In this document: positions 1 to 5,448 of the stretch, piece after piece
Layout: each line of letters begins with the position of its first letter
Numbering within the stretch: position 1 is the stretch's first letter
Assembly: GCA_024640665.1 (NCBI GenBank)
Contig: JAHEEO010000209.1
Location: 1 to 5,448 of the forward strand
DNA: 5,448 bases
Direction of reading: 5' to 3'
From: Rhodospirillales bacterium
GTDB lineage: Bacteria; Pseudomonadota; Gammaproteobacteria; Steroidobacterales; Rariloculaceae
Notes under the pieces: generated by a model
What the model was told of the DNA's origin: nothing
What the model saw: only the letters and a program-made list of their open reading frames with translations
The model's database searches: none
Position numbers and translations under genes: made by a program

Positions 1-571
1 GCTCGTTCAAAGTTCCGCTGTGTCGTTCGCGCTGCGTCAGATGCAACGCAATGAAGGCCTGTCTGAAGAGGCGCGCGTTGCACTCAAAGAGATATGGACA
101 CAGAGTGTGGATCTAGCTGCTTTGAGCCATGTCATCGCCAAGAACTTTACTAAGCTAAATGCTGACGAAGCCATGTTGGCCGGATTACTCAGCGTCCTGG
201 GCAAACTATATATTTTTATGAAATCGCTCGACTTCCCTGATATGAGCTACGCCGAAATGGATTCAGTATTCCAGGATTGGCATCCCGCTATCGCAAAGGC
301 CATCGCTGAAACATGGGGCATGTCCGACAGTCTGACCGCGGCACTGGAATCCCAGCTAGAAACGGACATTGATGGCACGACGACCACACTTACAGAAGTT
401 TTGGTTGCTGCACGTCTGTTCGTCCAGCATAACGACGCTGGAGAACCCCTGGATGGATCGCTGTACCCGGTTCTGCAGCGCATGGGAATCAGTGAAGCGA
501 ATAACCACGACGTCACACTGCATAAATTTCAGGAGCAGATCGATAACATTCGTAACGCCTTGTTGAAGTAG
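1..571 (+). CDS. HDOD-domain signalling protein, C-terminal part (5' truncated by window)
   Basis: The frame is open from base 2 to the TAG at 569-571. The residues before the GTG at 20 (LVQSSAV) fit the 'LVxSxAVSFA' helix of HDOD domains, so the gene starts upstream of the window and the GTG is internal. HDOD domains are catalytically inactive relatives of HD phosphohydrolases, used in proteobacterial signalling for motility, biofilm and stress control, usually as protein-interaction modules in the cytoplasm. Supporting motifs are IWTQSVDLAALSHVIA (about 92-139), AGLLSVLGKLYIF (about 179-217), where the metal-binding His-Asp of true HD enzymes is replaced by Ser-Val, and HPAIAKAIAETWGM (about 281-322). 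The tail, rich in charged helix, ends in NIRNALLK. No output domain follows, so any second domain would have to lie upstream. The family call is firm; the cellular role is unknown. Confidence 0.85.
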   Translation, partial: LVQSSAVSFALRQMQRNEGLSEEARVALKEIWTQSVDLAALSHVIAKNFTKLNADEAMLAGLLSVLGKLYIFMKSLDFPDMSYAEMDSVFQDWHPAIAKAIAETWGMSDSLTAALESQLETDIDGTTTTLTEVLVAARLFVQHNDAGEPLDGSLYPVLQRMGISEANNHDVTLHKFQEQIDNIRNALLK

Positions 572-595
572 CCACTCAATAGGAGTCGCCGCTGA

Positions 596-634
596 GCGCT
601 TGCGCACAGCTCAACAGGCGCATTGCACAAGCGC
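596..634 (+). other. Imperfect inverted repeat / possible RNA hairpin between the HDOD and reductase genes
   Basis: Bases 596-606 (GCGCTTGCGCA) can pair with 624-634 (TGCACAAGCGC). That gives seven base pairs, one mismatch (C603 opposite A627) and three more pairs, around a 17-base loop. A second, competing stem is TGAGC (593-597) with GCTCA (609-613). No run of T follows either stem, so a classical intrinsic terminator is not supported. It could be a processing or attenuating hairpin ahead of the reductase gene, or chance in GC-rich spacer. The rest of the 112-bp gap shows no convincing promoter. Confidence 0.25.
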
Positions 635-671
635 GAAATGTTAAGCTCGTCGGCAACAAGTCCACTGCTGC

Positions 672-676
672 GAGGA
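672..676 (+). promoter_or_regulatory. Ribosome binding site of the aldo/keto reductase-like gene
   Basis: GAGGA lies seven bases before the ATG at 684. It settles that ATG as the start, which also places the twin-arginine motif at the correct distance from the N-terminus. Confidence 0.7.
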
Positions 677-683
677 ATCACAA

Positions 684-1604
684 ATGAGCGGTTGGTTTAC
701 GACTCGACGGAATTTTCTTCGGTCCAGCTCTCTATTGAGCGTGGCTGCACTGCAATCGCCACTTACGCTGGCCCAAAGCGCCTTGCCAACTCGATCCATA
801 CCCAGCACCGGCGAAACATTGCCCGTCATTGGTTTGGGCTCGAGCAAAGTTGTCGCCAGCATCACTGAACGCGGTACGGACGCGCTGGCCGCCGTCCTGC
901 GGATGCTGGTATCGCATGGCGGCAGCGTCGTCGACACGTGGCCACGAAATCCCGCCAACGATCAAGGCTTCGGCTCGGTCATTAATCTTCCCGATCTTCG
1001 CGACAGACTATTCGTTACGAGCAAGATCGATCAGATCGGTCGCGCGGCCGGTATCGCGCAGTTCGAAGCCACCCGGCGCAACTATGGCCGCGACACACTC
1101 GACCTCGTCCAGATCTTTTCGCTAACCGACGTCAACACGCACTGGCCGACGCTGCGGCAATGGAAGGACGAAGGCCTCGCTCGATATATCGGCGTTACCG
1201 TTGCCGAAGAAAACCTCTACGAACCTCTGCAAGCATTCTTGAGCCGTGAGACACCTGATTTCATTCAGGTGAACTACTCCATAACTGAACGCACAGCGGA
1301 AGAACGCATACTGCCAATGGCGCAAGACCTCGGCATCGCCGTGATAATCAATCGACCGTTCATGAACGGAGCCTATTTCAGCCGCCTTGAGACGCAGCAA
1401 TTGCCCAGTTGGACTACAGATTTTGACTGTGAGAGCTGGGCGCAGTTCTCACTGAAGTACATTCTGGCAAATCAAGCGCTAACCTGCGTTCTCACCGAAA
1501 CCGGCAATCCGGCACACATGGCAGAAAATGCGCTTGCCGCGCATGGACGCACACCGGACGAAGCAACGCGCGCACGAATGCGCAGTTTCATCGACTCAAT
1601 TTAG
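684..1604 (+). CDS. Tat-exported aldo/keto reductase-like protein with degenerate catalytic tetrad
   Basis: The 306-residue protein begins with a twin-arginine signal: TTRRNFLRSS at residues 6-15, a hydrophobic stretch at about 16-30, and probable cleavage near residues 30-33. It should therefore be folded in the cytoplasm and exported to the periplasm or held at the membrane. The mature part has an aldo/keto reductase TIM-barrel pattern: IPSTGETLPVIGLGSS (39-54), GGSVVDTWP (79-87), LFVTSKID (109-116), DLVQIFSLTD (140-149), ARYIGVTV (166-173), PDFIQVNYSI (191-200) and INRPFMNGA (222-230). A C-terminal segment around CVLTETGNPAHMAEN (268-282) corresponds to the NADPH-binding region. Compared with active members, Asp84 and Lys114 remain. 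The Tyr expected after the 'D-S-x-P' stretch is replaced (PRN, 87-89), and the His of 'QVHN' is Phe145. Classical carbonyl reduction is thus doubtful. A related CPBP protease gene follows after 20 bp. The family call is firm, the activity is open. Confidence 0.85.
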   Translation: MSGWFTTRRNFLRSSSLLSVAALQSPLTLAQSALPTRSIPSTGETLPVIGLGSSKVVASITERGTDALAAVLRMLVSHGGSVVDTWPRNPANDQGFGSVINLPDLRDRLFVTSKIDQIGRAAGIAQFEATRRNYGRDTLDLVQIFSLTDVNTHWPTLRQWKDEGLARYIGVTVAEENLYEPLQAFLSRETPDFIQVNYSITERTAEERILPMAQDLGIAVIINRPFMNGAYFSRLETQQLPSWTTDFDCESWAQFSLKYILANQALTCVLTETGNPAHMAENALAAHGRTPDEATRARMRSFIDSI

Positions 1605-1624
1605 TCGATGGCGAACCGCTGCCA

Positions 1625-2392
1625 TTGCCGCTGCGATTTGATCAACTTGAACGCAATTTGACGAACCACCTCCTCGCGCATTTGCTGGTGATCGCTTTGA
1701 TCATCTCGCCCTATCAATCAATTAAGGCGCTGCGGCGGCTCGACTCGCTGGTGCATACGAGTTCAACTGCGCGCCTGGAGTTCTACGCGGCGGCCATGAT
1801 GGGCCAGTGGATCCTGATGCCTATCGTATGGATCGCGGCTCTGCCAAGCGACTCGCCATTTATGGCACTTGGTCTGCAGCTGCCGGTCATCAGCTCAGAT
1901 CAGCTCGGCATTGTTGCGCTCATTGCCGCGATCATTCTGAGCCAATCGCCAATCGTCCCATTTGTCCGCAAGAGAATGCTGCAGTCTGCATCCGCACGTG
2001 CAAGTGCATACCCACTGCGCAATCTGCTACCGCGCAGTGCTGCGGAAAAACAACGTTGGGTATGGGTGTCTTTGACAGCAGGATTCTGCGAAGAAATTAT
2101 ATTTCGAGGATTTTTATTCTACTACGCGCAATCCGTGCTGGTTCTCAGCACATTAAGTGCGATTGTTTTTTCGAGTGTGATTTTTGCTGCCAGCCATTTT
2201 TACCAAGGGCCAGCAAATATGCTCAAGGTGGGCGTCGTGGGCGCACTCCTGGGTGCACTTTATGCGGCGACGCACAGCCTGTTTTTCTGCGTCGTATTGC
2301 ATGTGCTCTTAGATCTTGGTGGACTGCATATGGGATCGCTCATTGCCGCGGATGATGCGCGCGACGGCAGCACCAACGTGGACAATTCTTAA
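1625..2392 (+). CDS. CPBP family (CAAX/Abi-type) intramembrane metalloprotease
   Basis: The product is about 255 residues and strongly hydrophobic, with likely membrane segments near residues 16-32, 52-72, 93-113, 146-168, 170-190, 200-216 and 218-236. The C-terminal half carries the motifs of the CPBP (Rce1-like, Abi) family: EEIIFR (Glu156, Glu157, Arg161), FAASH (Phe187 to His191) and HVLLD (His226 to Asp230). These line the zinc-dependent active site within the membrane. Bacterial members include proteases and proteins tied to bacteriocin self-immunity; the substrate here cannot be told. The start is uncertain. No ATG or GTG with a good ribosome binding site exists nearby, and the TTG at 1625 is the first usable codon in frame, only 20 bp after the reductase stop. 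TTG at 1658 or a CTG at 1619 are alternatives. Translation may depend on coupling to the upstream gene. The family is clear because all three motifs are intact. Confidence 0.85.
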   Translation: MPLRFDQLERNLTNHLLAHLLVIALIISPYQSIKALRRLDSLVHTSSTARLEFYAAAMMGQWILMPIVWIAALPSDSPFMALGLQLPVISSDQLGIVALIAAIILSQSPIVPFVRKRMLQSASARASAYPLRNLLPRSAAEKQRWVWVSLTAGFCEEIIFRGFLFYYAQSVLVLSTLSAIVFSSVIFAASHFYQGPANMLKVGVVGALLGALYAATHSLFFCVVLHVLLDLGGLHMGSLIAADDARDGSTNVDNS

Positions 2393-2394
2393 TG

Positions 2395-2424
2395 TTGGGC
2401 GCGAAACTGACCGTGCAATATAGA
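2395..2424 (+). promoter_or_regulatory. Possible sigma70-type promoter ahead of the signal peptidase gene
   Basis: In the 74-bp gap before the peptidase gene, TTGGGC (2395-2400) and TATAGA (2419-2424) are separated by 18 bases, a reasonable match to the -35 and -10 consensus. A second AT-rich box, TAATAC (2428-2433), is an alternative -10 but has a poorer upstream partner. If real, the peptidase gene could be expressed apart from the reductase-CPBP pair. Read by eye only. Confidence 0.35.
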
Positions 2425-2451
2425 CTCTAATACTGCATTCAAATCCAACAC

Positions 2452-2458
2452 AGGTGAG
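2452..2458 (+). promoter_or_regulatory. Ribosome binding site of the signal peptidase gene
   Basis: AGGTGAG is closely complementary to the 3' end of 16S rRNA and lies eight bases before the GTG at 2467. It supports that GTG as the start in the absence of a nearby ATG. Confidence 0.65.
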
Positions 2459-2466
2459 TTTCTAAC

Positions 2467-3057
2467 GTGACAAATAAGAACCGCTGGCTGAAATCGGATT
2501 GGGTTGTTCTGCCAATTTCGTTTTTACTTATCTTCGTGGCCCGCTCGTCGCTCGCCGACCACTATCACGTGCCAACTGGCTCCATGGAGTACTCCATCAT
2601 GCCCGGCGATCGTGTGCTCATTGACAAGACTGCCTATGGTCTACGCGTGCCGTTCACCAAAATCAAACTACTCGATGGCACTCAGCCACAACGCGGCGAG
2701 GTCGCGGTATTTGACTCTCCAGTCGACGGCACCCGTCTAATCAAGCGCATTGCTGCCGTCGGCGGTGACTACGTCACACTGATGGACGGAAGGCTCAGCA
2801 TAAATGGCACCCGCATCGACAACGACAATATCGAGTACTTCGAAGAACACGCGGCACTGCTCAACTTAGACACGGGGGGCGGGCCGAACATCGCACAGCT
2901 GCAGATACCGGAGGGCTTCGTTTTGGTATTGGGCGACCATCGCGGGGATAGTCTCGACAGCCGCTACTTCGGGTTAGTGCCAATAGATGCGTTTTACGGG
3001 CGCGCAAACCGCATTTACTATCGCCGCGGAGAGGGTATTTCGTGGCAAGCGCTGTGA
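2467..3057 (+). CDS. lepB: Signal peptidase I, short form (type I leader peptidase, S26 family)
   Basis: This membrane-bound protease cuts signal peptides from exported proteins on the outer face of the cytoplasmic membrane. The 196-residue protein has a GTG start. One membrane anchor (about residues 12-29) is followed by the catalytic domain. Box B is VPTGSMEYSIMPGDRV (35-50) with nucleophile Ser39. Box C/D runs RGEVAVFDSPVDGTRLIKRI (76-95) with the general-base Lys93, followed by AAVGGD. Box E is GDHRGDSLDSRYFG (156-169), where the usual GDN reads GDH. It is much shorter than the E. coli enzyme (324 residues, two anchors) and resembles the short VPTGSM-type proteins of gammaproteobacteria. 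No lepA or rnc flanks it, as would be usual for the housekeeping gene, so it is probably an additional copy. It follows the reductase-CPBP pair and converges with the esterase gene. Confidence 0.92.
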   Translation: MTNKNRWLKSDWVVLPISFLLIFVARSSLADHYHVPTGSMEYSIMPGDRVLIDKTAYGLRVPFTKIKLLDGTQPQRGEVAVFDSPVDGTRLIKRIAAVGGDYVTLMDGRLSINGTRIDNDNIEYFEEHAALLNLDTGGGPNIAQLQIPEGFVLVLGDHRGDSLDSRYFGLVPIDAFYGRANRIYYRRGEGISWQAL

Positions 3058-3069
3058 CCGCAGCCGGTC
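3056..3069. terminator. Small GC-rich hairpin in the convergent gap (possible weak terminator)
   Basis: GACCG (3056-3060) pairs with CGGTC (3065-3069) around the loop CAGC. The hairpin begins within the peptidase stop codon and fills much of the 17-bp space between two converging genes. On the + strand it is followed by CAACTTTATC, only a weak T-tract, and on the - strand by none. Its location suits a terminator, but a five-pair stem is marginal. Confidence 0.3.
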
Positions 3070-3074
3070 CAACT

Positions 3075-4178
3075 TTATCGCAGGGCTTTCGCTAGCACAG
3101 GCAAGCTGCGGTCCATCCGGTAATCGATCCCGGAGTGCGTGCCGTCGAATTCTTCATAAATGTGCTTAACGTTTTTCTCAGCCAAACGGGACGACAAGAT
3201 GCGGTTGCCATAGTGCAGCCGATACTGATCTCGCCACCCGCAATCGATAAACATCGCCTGGAGTGTCTTGAGATGTTTCGCATAGCGGCCGACAAGGTTG
3301 ATCGGATCGTGTTTCAGCCAATTACGCCAACGCGATTTTAGGAGCTCTCCCGTTTCCAGGTTAAATGGAACATGAAACCCATGCGGCGCATCTGGATCTG
3401 GATCGTAGCTGGCGGCCGTTGCAAGGTTCATCAAACACATAATCTCGCTGCCGTTCGGGGCTTGATTGCTGCGAAAGCCCGCGAGAAATTTGGCGATTCG
3501 CCCATCATCAACCCCCAAGCCGGCGCCGGCGGACATTTTGGCCACATTCACCGCACCCACCTTGCGCGGCTTTGCCCGGTACTTGGCAAGCTCGTCCAGC
3601 GTGCCTGGCCAATCTGGCAAGTACGCAATATCGAAATAGCAGTCGCCGGAGTGGCTTGCGATGGCGCCCCAATAACGCGTGTACTTCATGCCATGAATGA
3701 GCGCGCCATATCCACCGGACGATTTGCCAAAGCAGCCGCGATGCTCGCGAGACGCTTTCGTCCGGAATTCGGAATCAATGAACGGAATAATTTCCTGCGT
3801 TAGATAATCCGCATATGGACCAATCGCACTGGAATTTATGTACTGATTGCCGCCCAACGAACTGAAGCAATCCGGAAATACGATAATGCAAGGCGGCATC
3901 TTCTTTTCCCTGACCAACCGCTCAGCGCGCTCCGGGACATTCTCGTCGAAGGCCCGCCAGTTAGTATGCGATTTGCCGCTGCCGGTATATCCAACTAAAT
4001 CGAACAGCACAGGATAGCGTCGCCCCCGGCCGGAACGCTGGCCTGCATCGTAACCTGGCGGCAGCCAGACATCGAATTCACGCAAATGCGGGTCACCGAG
4101 CGGATTGTCGGCCAACAAGCTCGAGGCGTGCTCGACAGTCACCACTCGACCGCGCTTCGGGAAGGACGAGCTCATCAT
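3075..4178 (-). CDS. Alpha/beta-hydrolase putative esterase (esterase D / enterochelin esterase-like)
   Basis: The 367-residue protein has no signal peptide or membrane segment and is probably cytoplasmic. It has the putative-esterase fold: FDVWLPPGYD (35-44), RRYPVLFDLVGYTGSG (53-68), CIIVFPDCFSSLGGNQY (97-113), and a nucleophile elbow FGKSSGGYGAL (150-160) with Ser153 in GxSxG. A probable acid is Asp317 in DCGWRDQYRLHYG (312-324). The catalytic His348 is in EEFDGTHSGIDYR (342-354). These groups match S-formylglutathione hydrolase and enterochelin esterase relatives. The protein is longer than S-formylglutathione hydrolase (about 280 residues) because of a segment at about 180-300, likely a cap over the active site. 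The ATG at 4178 overlaps the stop of the upstream ligase as ATGA. A second ATG follows at once (4175), and no clear ribosome binding site is present, so translation is probably coupled. The natural ester is unknown; hydrolysis feeding an acid to the ligase is an inference. Confidence 0.85.
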   Translation of the reverse strand: MMSSSFPKRGRVVTVEHASSLLADNPLGDPHLREFDVWLPPGYDAGQRSGRGRRYPVLFDLVGYTGSGKSHTNWRAFDENVPERAERLVREKKMPPCIIVFPDCFSSLGGNQYINSSAIGPYADYLTQEIIPFIDSEFRTKASREHRGCFGKSSGGYGALIHGMKYTRYWGAIASHSGDCYFDIAYLPDWPGTLDELAKYRAKPRKVGAVNVAKMSAGAGLGVDDGRIAKFLAGFRSNQAPNGSEIMCLMNLATAASYDPDPDAPHGFHVPFNLETGELLKSRWRNWLKHDPINLVGRYAKHLKTLQAMFIDCGWRDQYRLHYGNRILSSRLAEKNVKHIYEEFDGTHSGIDYRMDRSLPVLAKALR

Positions 4179-5448
4179 GTTGATGGTCGATTACGAACCA
4201 AGTCTCGCAGTGCCAGCCGATTTATCTTATTCGTACCAGTCTTCGGTAAAGCGTCCACAAATGTCACCTCGACGGGGCGCTTATACTTGACCATCGCTTC
4301 CTGGCAATAGGCAAAAAATTCCTCTTCGTTCATTGACTGCCCGGCATCGAGGACGACAAAAGCGACAACCACTTCGCCGAGGCGCGGATCTGCTTTACCC
4401 ACTGTTGCGGCCTCGCGAATCTTTGGATGATTGAACAACACCTCATCGACATCGCGCGGATACACGTTGTAGCCGCCGACAAGAATCATGTCTTTTTTGC
4501 GGTCTACCAAGAATACAAATCCGTCGTTATCGATATAGCCGATATCGCCGGTGTATACCCATCCATCGCGCAGCGTGTTCGCGGTTTCTTTTGGATTGTT
4601 GCGATACCCCCGCATGAGCTGCGGCCCCTTAACCCGCACTTCACCTGCTTCGCCAATTGATAGCACGGTATCGCCCGTATCCAAATCGACTATTTCGATA
4701 CTCGTCTCGGGTACGGGATTGCCGACCGACAAGACTTTTCGCTTGCCATCATAGGGATTCAGGCAAAATGGCGCGCCCTCTGTCATACCCCAGCCTTCAA
4801 GCAATGGCTGACCCGTGCGCTGCTGCCATTCGCGATGCAGATCTTCCGGGCACGGCGCACCGCCGGATAAGCAATATCGCATACTCGAAAGATCGGCCTC
4901 ATCGAACAAAGGGCTCGCAAGCGCACCCATATAGATCGGCGCAGGCCCGCCGCCAAAGACAGTCACGCGATGCTCGCTCAGCGCCATTACTACTTTATCG
5001 GGATCGTATCTTGGCACCATAACGAGCGTGCCCTGCGCATAGATAGGCACCCACGTGGCATAGGCCAGACCCCAAATGTGAAACATCGGCGCAACGTTCA
5101 GAAATATTTCAGCGCCGAACTCCAGCGGCCAAACCGTGACATGCTGCAATATCGAATAAACCAAACCGCTATGCGTATGATCGACACCCTTCGGAATGCC
5201 AGTCGAACCGCCGGTAAATATCAATAGCGCAAGATCATCGGCGGTTGGTAGAGTATCCGGCGCAAAGACCAACGTCTCATCATTTGTCCACTGATCGATA
5301 AGCGTGCCGCTCACGCCGAGCGTCATCACATTAGTAATGCCCAGCGCTTCGGCAACGGCCTCAGCCTTATCCTGGGAGCTCGCATCACAAATGATTGCAG
5401 CCGGGTCGGCTCCAGCCAATACCTTTTTCAATTCCGCAGGCTTGAAGA
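4175..5448 (-). CDS. AMP-dependent acyl-CoA synthetase / ligase (ANL family), 5' end beyond window
   Basis: It activates a carboxylic acid with ATP to an acyl-adenylate and then transfers the acyl to CoA. The frame is open through the right edge: FKPAE precedes the TTG at 5431, so that TTG is internal and roughly the first 100 or more residues of a 500-560 residue enzyme are missing. Counting from 5431, the ATP P-loop is FTGGSTGIPKG (72-82) and the A5 motif is GWGMTE (213-218). A7 is YTGD (293-296). The hinge and A8 run DRKKDMILVGGYNVYP (310-325). The adenylation lysine of A10 is Lys402 in PKTGTNKINR (396-405). All core motifs are intact, so it should be active. MFHIWG (116-121) fits medium- or long-chain and aryl acyl-CoA ligases, but the chain is not predictable. 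It is the first visible gene of an operon with the esterase (4-base overlap), which suggests catabolism of an ester-linked acid. Confidence 0.93.
   Translation of the reverse strand, partial: FKPAELKKVLAGADPAAIICDASSQDKAEAVAEALGITNVMTLGVSGTLIDQWTNDETLVFAPDTLPTADDLALLIFTGGSTGIPKGVDHTHSGLVYSILQHVTVWPLEFGAEIFLNVAPMFHIWGLAYATWVPIYAQGTLVMVPRYDPDKVVMALSEHRVTVFGGGPAPIYMGALASPLFDEADLSSMRYCLSGGAPCPEDLHREWQQRTGQPLLEGWGMTEGAPFCLNPYDGKRKVLSVGNPVPETSIEIVDLDTGDTVLSIGEAGEVRVKGPQLMRGYRNNPKETANTLRDGWVYTGDIGYIDNDGFVFLVDRKKDMILVGGYNVYPRDVDEVLFNHPKIREAATVGKADPRLGEVVVAFVVLDAGQSMNEEEFFAYCQEAMVKYKRPVEVTFVDALPKTGTNKINRLALRDLVRNRPST

Noticed and set aside
20..22. GTG as the start of the HDOD gene
   Set aside because: The frame is open to the window edge and the preceding residues fit the HDOD helix, so the gene is truncated by the window rather than starting here.
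179..217. Loss of the His-Asp pair in the HD-like domain as an anomaly
   Set aside because: Loss of metal-binding residues is typical of HDOD domains and so is not unusual here.
641..958. 105-codon open frame on the - strand opposite the reductase N-terminus
   Set aside because: It overlaps the Tat signal and barrel start of the real gene and its own translation looks random.
1807..2355. 182-codon open frame on the + strand inside the CPBP gene
   Set aside because: It is Cys-rich, has no recognisable motif and no ribosome binding site, and lies wholly within a gene whose frame carries all CPBP motifs.
3372..3803. 143-codon open frame on the + strand opposite the esterase
   Set aside because: It is antisense to a gene with an intact catalytic triad; the translation shows no domain and there is no independent start signal.

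Overview
The window looks like chromosomal DNA from a Gram-negative proteobacterium, most likely a gammaproteobacterium. The reasons are moderate G+C, tightly packed genes, an HDOD signalling protein, a twin-arginine (Tat) export signal, and a short signal peptidase I of the kind carrying the VPTGSM motif. I cannot name a genus from the sequence alone. I see no mobile elements, CRISPR arrays, tRNA or rRNA genes, and base use does not shift abruptly.

The left part runs on the + strand. Bases 1-571 are the 3' part of an HDOD-domain gene cut by the window edge. A 112-bp gap with a possible hairpin follows. Next come three envelope-related genes: a Tat-exported aldo/keto reductase-like protein (684-1604), a CPBP/CAAX-type intramembrane metalloprotease (about 1625-2392), and a short signal peptidase I (2467-3057). 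The reductase and CPBP genes are 20 bp apart and probably co-transcribed. The peptidase gene has a strong ribosome binding site and a possible promoter of its own.

The right part runs on the - strand and converges on the peptidase gene across a 17-bp gap. An AMP-dependent acyl-CoA synthetase/ligase (5' end beyond position 5448) is followed by an alpha/beta-hydrolase esterase (4178 down to 3075). The two overlap by four bases (ATGA), the usual sign of translational coupling. A plausible joint role is that the esterase frees a carboxylic acid and the ligase activates it to the CoA thioester, but no substrate can be read from the sequence.

The most unusual point is the aldo/keto reductase-like protein. 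It keeps the fold motifs, the Asp and the Lys of the AKR tetrad, but appears to have lost both the catalytic Tyr and His. It may be an exported pseudo-enzyme, sitting next to an intramembrane protease and an apparently accessory signal peptidase.
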